The notes under the pieces were generated by a model that ran no database searches, had not been told where the DNA came from, and saw only the letters and a program-made list of their open reading frames with translations. Positions 32,976 through 44,700 of a stretch of 64,000 nucleotides of DNA are shown here, piece after piece; the stretch's first letter is position 1; each line of letters begins with the position of its first letter. The position numbers and the translations under genes were made by a program. The stretch covers positions 3,798,850 through 3,862,849 of the forward strand of contig NC_030992.1 in NCBI RefSeq assembly GCF_000149955.1. Reading direction: 5' to 3'. This DNA comes from Fusarium oxysporum f. sp. lycopersici 4287. Its lineage: Eukaryota > Ascomycota > Sordariomycetes > Hypocreales > Nectriaceae.

Positions 32976-33216
32976 TTACGGAGGCAGAAGGATCTCGCCC
33001 CAAGAGCTGGACAAGAATGTCACAGCAGCCTAATTCCTTTATCAGTACCAGTTCACCCCCAATTCAAGATCGCAAGACCAAACTTACACCGAAGATGGCA
33101 ATGCTGCGGACAACAGCGGCGTTGTCGGGAGAGGTAAGAGCGTCATAGGTGGAGCCGATGAAGCCCTTGGGGGCACGGCGACCGCGAGGCTCAACTTGGA
33201 TGCGCTTGGGAGGCAT
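32976..33216 (-). CDS. tom6: Tom6-like small subunit of the mitochondrial TOM complex
   Basis: Exons 33216-33088 and 33029-32976, with a GTAAGT...TTAG intron of 58 nt, give 60 residues, a size easily missed by gene callers. The N-terminus is basic (MPPKRIQVEPRGRRAPKGF). A 'STYDALTSPDNAAVVRSIA' segment leads into one hydrophobic helix (IFGAAVTFLSSSWGEILLPP) that ends the protein. This layout, a basic cytosolic head and a C-terminal tail anchor with 'TSPDN..VVRS', matches my memory of filamentous-fungus Tom6, which stabilises the Tom40 import pore of the outer mitochondrial membrane. It could instead be another small tail-anchored TOM subunit. The gene structure is well supported by in-frame splice sites. 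Confidence 0.7.
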
Positions 33217-33948
33217 TTTGATTATATGGCCGTGTATGTGGAGTTTATCGGTTCGTGATGACTCTAAGTTGAGAGAAGGAAGCGGGCGCGTGGTGGTAGT
33301 TGATCTGGTCGTCGAATTGGAGCGAAAACTTCCGGTACAGCTCGCAATGAAGCTTTTTCCACTGATAGCGCGCGATAGCGGCTAAAGTCACATGACGCGC
33401 GCTTGTGAGACTCAACCTGGAAGCTCAAAAGCCAACAGCAGAATTGGAAATGCAGAATTTTGTTAACCAAGCTACCTTAGCAAGAGAATTACGGAGAGTC
33501 TCATTTATCTCGCTTCGTAAAAAGTCTCGACTTGTTATCTCAGTTGTACTTATTGATGTTGGTCCAGCTCCCACTGTAAAAGCCGAGTATGTACCGAATC
33601 CGGCGGTTACCCCACCATGACTGAGTATCGCCAACACCTTCGTCATCCTTATCGCGAGCTTATCTGAAATGTAAACGGAACCAGTCTCTTTGTCAGCGGA
33701 CAGTTATACAAACTTCATTTAATTCTTTCGGAAATAGTATTCATATTCCTTCAAATCTCAGGTAAATACCGTGAAAGCTCATTTAGTATATATTCATCCG
33801 TCCGTCCGTCCGTCGTTCTGGTCAAGAGGAGCATAAAGCAACAGTGCTTCACTCTCAAGATCCCCCGCCGTTCCCTCTTTGTGCTTTCATCTTTTGACCT
33901 TGCACTCAGACAACACAGCTTAATCACGGAAAAATACATACATTCAAA
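33217..33948. other. Divergent intergenic region with a (TCCG)n tract
   Basis: 732 nt between the Tom6-like gene and the gene at 33949. A short (TCCG)n tract lies at 33797-33814. No TATA box is evident. Confidence 0.5.
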
Positions 33949-34796
33949 ATGGAATCGCCAGGCCCAGGTGGCTTCTTGCCAGCACCTGCTGGTGGAAGTC
34001 TCCCATCACCTGCCCCCTCATCAGCTTCATCATACTCAAACATCCAAGGTCTTCCTACACCGAGAACAAAGGCCCTGAAGCCCAACTCAAGTAAAGAGTT
34101 CATGGTGCGACGGTACGCTGAAGAGCAGCTTCTACTAGTAACACGGCGATATGTCAAGAAGTTTGGCAATCCAGAACCAGGCGATACAGTGGTGGGATAT
34201 GCTAGGTTTGGCGAAGTATGTCGAGATCTCGATAGCATCACCAATGTCTTATGGAAATCAGGCACTCGTAAGTCACTCAAGGCCCATGTCTTGATGTCTA
34301 GTACTAAGAATGTGTAGCATCGCTCCAAATACCCTTCTTATTACGTCTCACAAGTGACTTCACACGATATGTCCGGTCATTCCCCCCAGCACCAAAGGCA
34401 TCTTTCGCAATACTCCGCAAACTAGACCACTGTTTCGCAAGTCTTCTTTGCGGCCAAGACATCGAAACTCACGAGACGTTACCCGGTTTTGAGAACGGAC
34501 TACGCGGCGGCATGACAACAACAGAAATGATCCGCTGCCGAAGTTTAGTAGATCAATGCCGCGTTTTAATGGTGGAAGTAATGCGAGATCCAGCAGAAGA
34601 GGACGAAGAGGATGAAGAAGCAGAGACAGACACCGACACAGACGCGGAAGAACCTGGGATCAAGGGATGGGGAGGCGTGGAGGATGACGATGAGATGATG
34701 CTCCAGCTTGATGCGGCGCGGGTCTTTGAGAAGACGATTGTGCAGCTTAACGAGAGGCTTGGGGATCTGGAGCCATTGCAGATGTCTGCCGATTGA
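33949..34796 (+). CDS. Conserved fungal protein of unknown function
   Basis: Exons 33949-34267 and 34318-34796, with a 50-nt GTAAGT...TAG intron, give 265 residues. A Pro/Ser-rich N-terminus of about 45 residues precedes a mostly helical domain (about 50-205). Conserved-looking stretches there are 'MVRRYAEEQLLLVTRRYVKK', 'VCRDLDSITNVLWKSGTPSL', 'FAILRKLDHCFASLLCGQD', 'TLPGFENGLRGGMTTTEMI'. An acidic run follows (PAEEDEEDEEAETDTDTDAE), then a C-terminal helix. I recall similar proteins across filamentous ascomycetes but no experimentally defined role. There is no Walker A or other nucleotide-binding motif. The acidic tract could point to a nuclear protein, but that is only inference. Confidence 0.8.
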
Positions 34797-36704
34797 GGTG
34801 TTCTAAATACAGAAGCACTATATTCTGGAGATTCAGGTGCCACGCTCAATGAGCTGAATTGACTAGTTTCAGGCGTGATCATGCACAGATACGAGCTGAA
34901 TACCTTTGAACCGGTCCTCTTGTGGGGTGAGCATTGATCATGGTGCTTGGCTGCAGGACTGAGGTCTTGGATCGTGTTTCGCGAAGAGAGATGAACCAGG
35001 TCTTCTATAACATGGGGATAATATAGGATTTGATAAGGTTGGTAGATCAGTGGGGGATGAAGCGAATGACGCTGGCACAGACGGTTGATTGTCAAGATCA
35101 CGCGTGGTATTAGGTATCCGAAAATTCGTGGCAAATCTACGACGGATCAGTCATTTCTACAATTACTGGATCATGGCTCGACAATTATTTCCTAACCAAC
35201 TTGCCCAAGTACAAGTGATAATAAAATAAGCATTTACTTGATTGCATTGCCACCCACGTTGCTGGGCCGCGAGCTGTCAATTGAGGCTGTGACCGGCCTC
35301 ACCTGTCAAATCGTGAAACACAGCGCGTCGGAAATTTAATGACCAGTTCTCGACACTACCAAAAAGCCAAGCCTGAGTAAAACCCCGCTGCTCTGAACAT
35401 TTTGACTTTCCGAATCGTAGATCATCTTAATGATTGACAGTAGCATAAACTCTAACTGAAGATGCACTTTTCTCAAAATGGCAATGAACCATTACGATAC
35501 GAATAACCACCTGCATGATTCTCTAAAAATATAATGACTGAATTATTCAGTATTAAGCTGAATTCGCATAAGATCATATCTTCAAGACGTTCAAGAAGCA
35601 TGTCCTTGTTAGTCCCGTTATCCCTGACACCTCCTTTCTTGAGCCGCGTAGGCTTCTTTTCCTCGTTGGTTAATGATTCTCACGGCTTTGTTTCATATAC
35701 CTGCCAAGATCCAAGCACCATCCATGTCCACCACCAGTAACCGCTCACCAACGCAATCTTCATAAACAATTTCACAAAAGAAAAGACTCTTTTCTTTTCG
35801 GAGATGAATTTCTTGTCTGGTATGAATGTTCTGGGGTTCACATTGGTCGGCGAAAGCGAAAATGATATCCATATTTTCTCTGACCCCTGGTTTTATTTCC
35901 GATGCGCTAGTTAGCCCCGGTTCATACGCTGCCACGCACGTTTTTCTGTAAAGAAAGTTGTCTTGGGGTTTGTCAAGAGTGCATTATCTTGTATAACATC
36001 AGGCATGAATGCGTTGTACAATACGAACTTGGCAGATCATGGTTGGTTATATGTGTACTGCACCATCAACTCAGACTTGGCCTGTCCATCACCATACCAA
36101 AACTCCTCCTCAACAACGAATCAACTCCAGAACAAATCTTCAAAACATAGCATCTTTCAACCCCTGTCCTCTCGTTTTGTGGCGGACCTATCCCGAAGTG
36201 CTGGCTCCATTCCCATAAACCCATCGCGTCAAACCATCCAGTCAACCTCCTCCCGTCCCTGAACATCACCCGCCCGCCCAGCCTTTGATTCATGCAACAC
36301 CATTCTACCCCATGTTCTCCATGCCCCTTTGGGTAACTAAGCCCCGAGGTGAACAGGAAACATCCGGTCCTCACATCTCGTTTCTGTCTCCCCTAAGATG
36401 GAGGACTCCACTCATAGGAGTCGTATATATAGAACAATGCGCATGTAAACTCGTCTTGTCTTCCTCTCCACACCTGTCTTTCTTTCTGTGTCTTGACGTT
36501 CTTTTCTGACCTCTTTGCTTTCGAGATACGTGTATCTCAAGCTTCTTTCGTTCCTTTTATACACATCGCCTTCTCCGGTTTCATTCCTTTAGCCCTGGAG
36601 GCATAACATTCCTTACCTGTGACATTTGTTCTCGTCCAATCCTTTAGAATTCAGTATCAAAGATATATTTCACAGTTTTGATCAGTTCCACTCCGACTTA
36701 CACG
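34797..36704. other. Intergenic region and GH16 promoter
   Basis: 1.9 kb without a supported gene. The right end carries a TATA-like box (36424-36431) and a CT-rich leader (36450-36560), typical of a strongly regulated secreted enzyme gene. Confidence 0.5.
36424..36431 (+). promoter_or_regulatory. TATA-like box of the GH16 gene
   Basis: TATATATA, about 274 nt before the start codon, followed by a CT-rich stretch where transcription commonly begins in fungi. Confidence 0.45.
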
Positions 36705-37607
36705 ATGCTCAACTTCATCCCCATTATCGCCGGCCTCGCCTCTCTGGTCTCAGCTACCAGCGCCCCAACCCGCCCCGATCTCAAACTCATCTGGAAAGAC
36801 GAGTTCACCGGGTGTCAAGGCTGCTCACCCAAGACGAACAACTGGAACACGGCCCTCAACATCAACTCCAACAACGAACTCCAGGTATACTCCACCTCCA
36901 ACAAGAACATCCAACTCTCCGGCGGTGACACCCTCCAGCTCGTTCCCTGGAAGGATGGGAAAGGCGAATGGACCTCTGGACGTCTTGAGTCCAAGAAGGC
37001 TTTCCACGCAGACAAGAACAAAGCTCTTCGTGTAGAGGCTAGTATTCGCATGGGTGATTCAGCTCGTAAGCAGGGTATCTGGCCTGCTTTTTGGATGCTC
37101 GGTGATGCACTGCGCCACGGAACTGGATGGCCTCTTTGTGGCGAGATCGACATTTTTGAGAGAGTTAACGGCGACTTGACTGGCTTCGGCACTGTTCACT
37201 GTGGTCATGAGGGCGGCGGTCCCTGCAATGAGCCAGAGGGTCTTGGACAGCGGGTTACTATTCCGGATAACGAGTTCCATGCTTGGTCTGTGGTTATCGA
37301 CCGACGGGCTAGCAGCTGGCAGGATGAGAAGATCACCTGGTTGCTCGATGGAGAGCCCTTCCACAGTATCACGGGCAAGACACTCAACGATGAGGGCACT
37401 TGGGCTACTCTGGCTCATTCTCCCATGTACATTCTCCTCAACGTCGCTGTTGGCGGAACCTGGCCAGTAAGTTCCAGCAATTCTATAGTTTCAAGATATC
37501 AGAAAACTAATGGCGTCATGCAGGGCAACCCTAACAAGGCCACCGAAGCCGGCTACAAGAACATGATGGAGGTCGCCTACGTCGCCGTCTACGAAACCAC
37601 AAACTAG
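36705..37607 (+). CDS. Secreted GH16 beta-glucanase
   Basis: Exons 36705-37466 and 37524-37607 give 281 residues. The 57-nt intron (GTAAGT...CAG) is a multiple of three with no stop, so retention would add 19 residues. A signal peptide (MLNFIPIIAGLASLVSA) is followed by a GH16 fold: 'LIWKDEFTG', 'GRLESK', 'IRMGDSARKQGIWPAFWMLG', and the catalytic GEIDIFE with nucleophile Glu147, Asp149 and acid/base Glu152. The 'HAWSVVIDR....ITWLLDG' and 'YILLNVAVGGTWPG' strands also fit. The family cleaves beta-1,3- or beta-1,3/1,4-glucans in plant or fungal walls. Substrate is inferred; a transglycosylase role is less likely without a GPI tail. Confidence 0.88.
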   Translation: MLNFIPIIAGLASLVSATSAPTRPDLKLIWKDEFTGCQGCSPKTNNWNTALNINSNNELQVYSTSNKNIQLSGGDTLQLVPWKDGKGEWTSGRLESKKAFHADKNKALRVEASIRMGDSARKQGIWPAFWMLGDALRHGTGWPLCGEIDIFERVNGDLTGFGTVHCGHEGGGPCNEPEGLGQRVTIPDNEFHAWSVVIDRRASSWQDEKITWLLDGEPFHSITGKTLNDEGTWATLAHSPMYILLNVAVGGTWPVSSSNSIVSRYQKTNGVMQGNPNKATEAGYKNMMEVAYVAVYETTN

Positions 37608-38543
37608 CTACCCTCATAACCAGCAATTCTTCAAAGCTTGTTGCAAACTTCTTCTGCCAGCCCTTGCTTGGCACTTTCTTCATTTCTTCTTACCCTCACC
37701 CGTGTGAGTGTGAACGGCTATTGAGTGCCCTGAGACTGGTCTCGTGGTCAACTCGACGGTTGTTTGCTGGTTCGAACCCAGCTTTGTCTTGTTTCTATTG
37801 CACTGTCTTATAGATTACGGATACACAAAGTTCAATATCCGTACAGCGGATCGTGTAGATAGATATCTGGATACAAAACAAGACTCACGACGTTATGACA
37901 CAAACTTACTCCCAACTCAGCAATGTGACTTCTGTGCTGTGACGCTAAATGAGATAATCCCTTATAATCATACAAGCTCTAAGCGGCATATTTATTGCTC
38001 TCAAGGTATATGGTCTGGTTTATGGGTACGGTAAGCGTCTGGAGAACAAGGTTTTCCATGAAGTGATCGACGGGTTCAAGAGGCATATGAAGGGCAGATC
38101 CGTATGTCAGCGCCCCCCGTTTTCATGAGAAATTGGGGAACTGGATACCATCTTTGCTCAATTAATGTATAGCGCCGAAAGGATCATCCTGATAAAATAT
38201 TCTGACTTCTTTTTGTCATCGTCAGTGACGAACGGATGCCATTCTTGATGCCAATCAACTCTGCAACTTATACACTTGCTCACTTTCAAAGGACATTATG
38301 ACCAAGACGACGTTATGGAGGAAACTGCTTCAATATTGAACAAGCCTGCCAAGTCTTTTGTAGCCAGTTGTCGCTGACAAGAGGCTATCTATGTGTCTAA
38401 ATATATACAATGAAGATCTAATATGTACAACAAGGGTCGAACACCTGGTCCAGGATGCCATGCTATACACTGACAAGCCTGTTCATGAGAGGATCCCTTC
38501 TGAGACGTTTTATGGTCTCTTCCACAATCGATGGATCTACCAT
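37608..38543. other. Convergent intergenic region
   Basis: 3' flanks of the GH16 and GH45 genes. A perfect T-arm-like hairpin occurs at about 37768-37784, but no full tRNA can be folded around it. Otherwise nothing seen. Confidence 0.5.
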
Positions 38544-39750
38544 TTAGTTGGGGATGCACTGAGAGTAGTACTCGTTCTGCTTGACACACTTGCTTCCAGT
38601 AGCGCAAGCGAGGTTGCCGTTGGGATAAGCGGACTTGGAACCACCACACTGGTAATAAGCAGGGACAACGGAGGCCTTGGCGGTAGGGTCAGTCTTGGCC
38701 GGGCAGCTTCCTCGGGTTTTGGTTCCACGGACCTTCTGGGTTGTCTTGGGCTTGTTGACAGGTTGAGCGGGCTTGGTAGCAGCAGGCTTGGTGGCGGCAG
38801 GCTTGTCAGTCTGGGGCTTCACAGCAGGCTTAGTAGCGGAGGGCTTCTCGGCGGGCTTAGTAGGCTCGGGCTGAGCGGCAGCCTTGGTGGAGGACTTCTG
38901 GACAACAGGAGCGGAATCCTTGGTCTTCTGGGGCTGAGCGGCAGCGGCAGCGGAGGTGGTCTTCTTAGCGGAGCTTGAGGGCTGGGGCTTGCTGGCCGAG
39001 GTATCGCCCTTGTAGGCAGGGAAGCTGGAGTCGTCATCACGCTTGCATCCACTGATGTCGAGGAGAGCCTTGGGGCACTGAACCTGCTCAAAGGTGAAGT
39101 CAGGGTTGTCAGCGTTCTCGAACCAGTCGAATCGCCAGTGGCAACCGTCCTTGAGAAGCTCGGGGAAGCTATCACATTCGCTTCGGGAGGAGATACCGCC
39201 GTACTGGGCACCGCCGAGGGCCTTGCCGAACTCAGAGGTGCAGCCGTCGAAGATACCGACACCGCCGCCGGGCATCATGAGATCGAAGTGGTTGTCGCCG
39301 AGATCACCTCCAGTGTTGGTGGACTGGACGATCATCTTCTTGCCCTTGACGGGACCACTAGTGAAGGTCAAACTAGATAGAGTCAGTGTGTTGTACGGGA
39401 TCAATCTGTAAGGAGACTGACGCATAGCAGGCACAGCACCAGCTGGCCTCGGAGCCACCGGAGATCTTGGTAGCAGCGAAACCGTAGGCAAGCTCATCGT
39501 TGACAGCCCAGGGAGAGTAGTTGGTGCAAGCATAAGCAGAACCACCACCCTCACAACCGTTGACAGCGTTGGTGTTGGAGATGGGGTTGTCGTTCTTGTC
39601 ACAGGTTAAAGCAGGGGCGTTGACAGCAGCCTTTCCACTCCAAGAGCAAGAAGGCTTGCAGCAATCCCAGTATCGAGTAGAGTGACCGCTTCCAGAAGCA
39701 GCACTCACGGCGAGAGGGCCGGCCAGGGCGAGAAGAGTGTAAGATCGCAT
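38544..39750 (-). CDS. GH45 endoglucanase with C-terminal CBM1 (endoglucanase K type)
   Basis: Exons 39750-39422 and 39372-38544, with an intron of 49 nt and an unusual GTCAGT donor, give 385 residues. It has a signal peptide ([17 protein letters not shown]), then the GH45 domain with '[14 protein letters not shown]' (catalytic Asp29) and '[12 protein letters not shown]' (second catalytic Asp), plus many paired cysteines. A long Thr/Lys/Pro/Ala linker with TKPA-type repeats follows, then a CBM1 ([13 protein letters not shown]...CIPN) that binds crystalline cellulose. It is an inverting endo-beta-1,4-glucanase. From memory it is almost identical to F. oxysporum endoglucanase type K (376 residues), with a longer linker here. 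Confidence 0.96.
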
Positions 39751-41709
39751 TGTTGCAAAAGTTGGTTTGTTTAAAGAGTGACTGTTCTGAAAGAGAGTGT
39801 ATGTAATTCTAAAGAATGAATGAAGTGAATGAATGAGAAGGCAGTGCAGGAGTGTCCAACAACCAGAATATCGGGACGCACACCTCATCTTATATACAAG
39901 CGCCCAACCCTCACTCCCGCGTATTCAGCCCATGCTGCGCCGTGAACTGTCAGATATCATGAGCACATTTCATCCAAGTGGTCTGTTAGTCTAGGTCAAA
40001 CTAGCGCAGGTACAAATTCAAGGATCACAAAAAGTCAAGATGACAAGCTGATGGTGGTGCAATGATTGGACCTAGTCAGCATATGGATGCAGGTCGGGAA
40101 CGGGAAACAGATCCTCCACTAATAAGACGTCTAGAAGCTGGTCTGACGGACAAGGGACGGCAAGGCTGGACCGAACGAGTGAGAAATGAAGTCTAGGAGA
40201 CTTTGGTTTCAGGAACAGTTGTGGGGAAATTGACAACGGTCTCTCGGCCGCCTCTCCCGAGATTGGGCCCGAGTGGCAGGGATAGAGATTGGAAGTTGAA
40301 CGGAGCAGACAAAGGCGATGGTTCTAGAAGTGGTAAAGCCTGGCTGCACGATACAGGTGGTTAATAAGAACGATGCCGTTTACCGTAGACGCTGGAAATG
40401 AGATGAGACTCCTTCTAGAATCCTCTGGTGGTTTAGCGCTAGGGGGGCCGTTGGTGTAAGTGGGATTTGTTGCCCGCATGGGTGATGGTTGAGCTACTGT
40501 AGCGTTGCCGGATGGAACGTTGACGCGAATCGCCCGCCAAGAGGTGAAACAGATAGACTTTGAGATGGCGGATGCGCCGGATCGTCGGCACTTTTAAACA
40601 CTTATTATGAAGCCGCGATGGCTTCAAGTTACGGTGCAGTCAAAGTATGTAAGGAGCCTATTATCTTAGCTCCGGGGTCAAGATTATGTAGGACTAATGT
40701 ATAAATACTGAGTGTGGTACAAGAGCATATGCCGATATGCCTCTTGGATTCTAATCTATGTGAGTTTGCAGTGAAGTTCTGATTGACTCTGCTGGGTGTA
40801 TCATAAGCTTAGTGCATTAGTTTATCTGTTTAGGATGAACTCTATGTGTTGTCGTAGTGCTAAGAGCGCACTCTTAACTTTATTTTCTCGATGTTGGACC
40901 TGGTTGATGGATTCGGTATTCCTGTTGTACTTACTCCTTAGACGACTCACCCTGTATCGCGGAGATTAACCTCGCGATTACCAATATTCTGTTTAGTAGG
41001 TTACCGTATTCGAGCTGATGCTGAGGCCGATACTTGAACTAAATGACAGCGCAAGTTGTGCAAACTTCTCCTTTCTCTTCGTGCACAAGGTAATGGTAGC
41101 GTTGGTTCGAGAGAATATGAGCTGTTTTGGGCTGGGATCTGATGGGCTGGGATCTGATTACCCTAGACCAGTGGATTAAAGATTGGAATTTTAGCACGGC
41201 GGAGATGGGTCAAAAGTTGACTGAAGCTCAGCCACAGACTGTGGGACACTAGGCGCCACACACTGTTCGCTCGGCCGCTCAATATTATTCATCAACGTGG
41301 CGTTCTTTCTTCTGCTCTAACCAAATCCAGAATAGCGCATTATGGGCGCGTCTCGTCGCCTCAACCTCAGGCTCCTGAATGCTTAGTGAGGATTCATTGT
41401 AACAAATTCATCACCTCTCCACCACGACCCTTCACCTCGCGCATTCCTCAATATCGCTCTATCTCCTGGCCTGAGATTCCTGTCGACCTGTCCAACTCAT
41501 CGGCAGATGCTCACGGGGTGCATCAGGCGCCAGGTCCAAAACTGACCGCCCTGACTTCGCTGTCGTAGCTCCTTTGTCCTTCTTTGAATAATTTCGACGC
41601 AACTGCCTAGCGGGCGCAATCCATCGACTTGAGCAGCAACACCTTGTCGCTAACCTTTTAATATCCCGAGAACTCGATCACTGTATTTATAGCGACAAAT
41701 ACCGACATC
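39751..41709. other. Divergent intergenic region of GH45 and RPB2
   Basis: About 2 kb without a gene. The left part is the GH45 promoter, including the TATA box and CreA-like SYGGRG hexamers (for example GTGGGG near 40217 and CCGGGG near 40672), which are short enough to occur by chance. The right 350 nt are the RPB2 leader and promoter. Confidence 0.5.
39889..39896 (-). promoter_or_regulatory. TATA box of the GH45 gene
   Basis: On the minus strand TATATAAG lies about 139 nt before the start codon, a good match in sequence and position for an inducible fungal promoter. Confidence 0.55.
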
Positions 41710-44700
41710 ATGGACGACTACGAGAACGAATCCGACTACGATTATGGCTACGATGAGGGTATCACCCCCGAGGATTGCTGGACCGTAATCTCGTCCTTCT
41801 TCGAGACAAAGGGTCTTGCATCGCAACAGACCGACTCCTTTGACGAGTTCACCCAGACAATGGTGCAGGATCTCGTCAACGAGTACTCCACCATCACCCT
41901 CGATCAGCACAACCCTCCTGCGCCTCCTGGAGTCAACATCGCCTTGCGACGATATGAGATCAAGTTTGGGAGCGTCATGGTGTCACGTCCTTCTATGAGC
42001 GAGACTGATGGAACTGTGACCAACCTCCTACCTTACGAATGTCGTGACCGCAACCTCACCTATGCCGCGCCGACCTACCTCAAGATCACCAAGAAAGTCG
42101 CCGTCGCAGTCGACAAGGAGATTCCTTTGCACGAGATGGATGACGAGCAGCAGGCGGAGTACAAGCGAACCGGCGAAAACCCCACAAAGCTGGTATGGGA
42201 AGTCGAGGAGGATGCTGGAAGCATAAAAGCTGAGGATGAGCCTTCGGAGATGATCTTTATCGGAAAAATGCCCATCATGGTCAAGTCCAAGATTTGCCAT
42301 CTGAGCAGCCATTCGGATGAGGACCTCTTCATGCTCAACGAGTGTCCTTATGATCAGGGCGGTTACTTCGTTATCAACGGTAGTGAGAAGGTCCTGATCG
42401 CCCAGGAACGTTCTGCCGCCAACATTGTTCAAGTTTTCAAGAAGGCCCAACCTAGTCCTTACACCTACACTGCTGAAATCCGCAGTGCTCTTGAGAAAGG
42501 TTCCCGTCTTATCTCCAGTCTTACGATGAAGCTCTATGGCAAGGGAGATTCTGCACGAGGTGGCTTTGGCCAAACTATCCAGGCTACCCTGCCTTTTGTC
42601 AAGGCAGATCTCCCTGTCGCCATCGTCTTCCGAGCACTTGGTGTTGTGTCTGATGAGGATATTCTGAACCACATTTGCTACGACCGCAACGATAGCCAGA
42701 TGCTGGAAATGCTTCGCCCTTGTATTGAGGAGGCTTTCTGTGTCCAAGACCGAGAAGTTGCCCTTGACTTTATCGGAAAGCGTGGAAACAGAGACCAGGC
42801 TAGTCTCGGTCGTGAGAAGCGTGTTCGTGTTGCAAAGGATATTCTCCAAAAAGAGACTCTGCCTCATATCTCCCAATCAGAGGGTAGCGAAACCCGTAAG
42901 GCCTTCTTCTTGGGTTACATGGTGCACAAGCTGCTACAGTGCGCTCTTGGACGTCGTGAGCCCGATGATCGTGATCACTTTGGAAAGAAGCGACTTGATT
43001 TGGCGGGCCCTCTACTGGCGAAGCTCTTCCGTGGTATCATTCGAAGGATAAACACTGAGCTCTCTAACTACCTCAAGCGATGTGTTGAGAGCAACCGAAA
43101 CTTCAACCTGACTGTCGCTATCAAGCCATCAACCCTTTCCAACGGTCTCAAGTACTCTTTGGCCACTGGTAACTGGGGTGACCAGAAGAAGGCGGCAAGC
43201 TCGACAGCCGGTGTCTCTCAGGTGTTGAACAGATATACCTTTGCTTCTACTCTTTCACATTTGCGTCGAACCAATACTCCCATCGGACGAGATGGTAAAT
43301 TGGCCAAGCCTCGACAGCTTCACAACACTCACTGGGGTTTGGTGTGTCCTGCCGAAACGCCTGAGGGTCAAGCTTGTGGTCTGGTCAAAAACTTGTCTCT
43401 GATGTGTTACGTCAGTGTCGGCTCTCCAGCCGATCCTCTGATTGAATTCATGATCAACAGAGGCATGGAAGTCGTTGAGGAGTACGAGCCGACAAGATAC
43501 CCCCACGCTACAAAGATTTTCGTCAACGGTAGCTGGGTTGGTGTTCATGCCGACCCCAAGCATCTCGTGAATCAGGTCTTGGACACAAGACGAAAGTCTT
43601 ACGTGCAGTTCGAAGTATCACTTGTTCGTGATATCCGAGACCGTGAATTCAAGATTTTCTCAGACGCTGGCCGTGTCATGAGACCCGTCTTTACAGTTCA
43701 TCAGGAGGATGACTATGAGAACAACATCACCAAGGGACAACTAGTGTTGACAAAGGACCATGTCAATAGGCTAGCCCAAGAACAGGCAGAGCCTCCTGCC
43801 AACCCAGCGGACAAGTTTGGATGGGATGGCTTGATCCGCGAAGGAGCTGTCGAGTATCTCGATGCTGAGGAAGAAGAGACAGCCATGATTTGCATGACGC
43901 CAGAGGATCTCGAACTTTACCGTGAGCAAAAGAATGATGAAGCTACACTCACAGAAGAAGAGAAACGGGCCAAGCAAGAGGCAGAGAAGAGAGAACAAGA
44001 GGAGGACCGCAACAAGCGATTGAAGACAAAGGTGAACCCCACAACTCACATGTACACACATTGTGAGATTCACCCCAGTATGATTCTCGGTATCTGTGCC
44101 AGTATCATTCCTTTCCCCGATCACAACCAGGTATGTATGTCCTATGACCATGGATAGGCTCAACTAACAGCAATAGTCTCCTCGTAATACCTACCAATCT
44201 GCTATGGGTAAACAAGCCATGGGTTTCTTCTTGACAAATTACTCTCGCCGCATGGACACCATGGCCAATATTCTCTACTACCCTCAAAAGCCTCTCGCCA
44301 CTACCCGATCTATGGAGTTCCTCAAGTTCCGTGAATTGCCAGCCGGTCAAAACGCCATTGTTGCAATTGCTTGCTACTCAGGTTACAACCAGGAAGATTC
44401 CGTCATTATGAACCAGAGTAGTATTGATCGAGGTCTGTTCCGAAGTCTGTTCTTCCGATCGTACTCAGATCAGGAGAAGAAGGTTGGTCTCAACTACACT
44501 GAGATCTTTGAGAAACCTTTCCAGCAGACAACGCTTCGAATGAAGCATGGAACATACGACAAGCTTGATGAAGATGGTATCGTGGCTCCTGGTGTCCGTG
44601 TGTCAGGTGAAGATATCATTATCGGCAAGACTGCACCCATCGACCAAGAAAACCAGGACCTTGGCACAAGAACTCAATCGCACCAACGTCGTGATATCTC

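Noticed and set aside
33797..33814. (TCCG)n tract as a regulatory element
   Set aside because: Too short and simple to claim a function; treated as a microsatellite.
37733..37790. tRNA-like T arm (GCTGG-TTCGAAC-CCAGC)
   Set aside because: The T arm is perfect, but a matching acceptor stem gives only about 57 nt, with mismatches and no anticodon arm.
38391..38978. Gly/Leu-rich plus-strand frame over the GH45 gene
   Set aside because: It is the complement of the repetitive linker codons.
42028..42876. 282-residue minus-strand frame inside RPB2
   Set aside because: Antisense shadow of a long, conserved exon; no family features.
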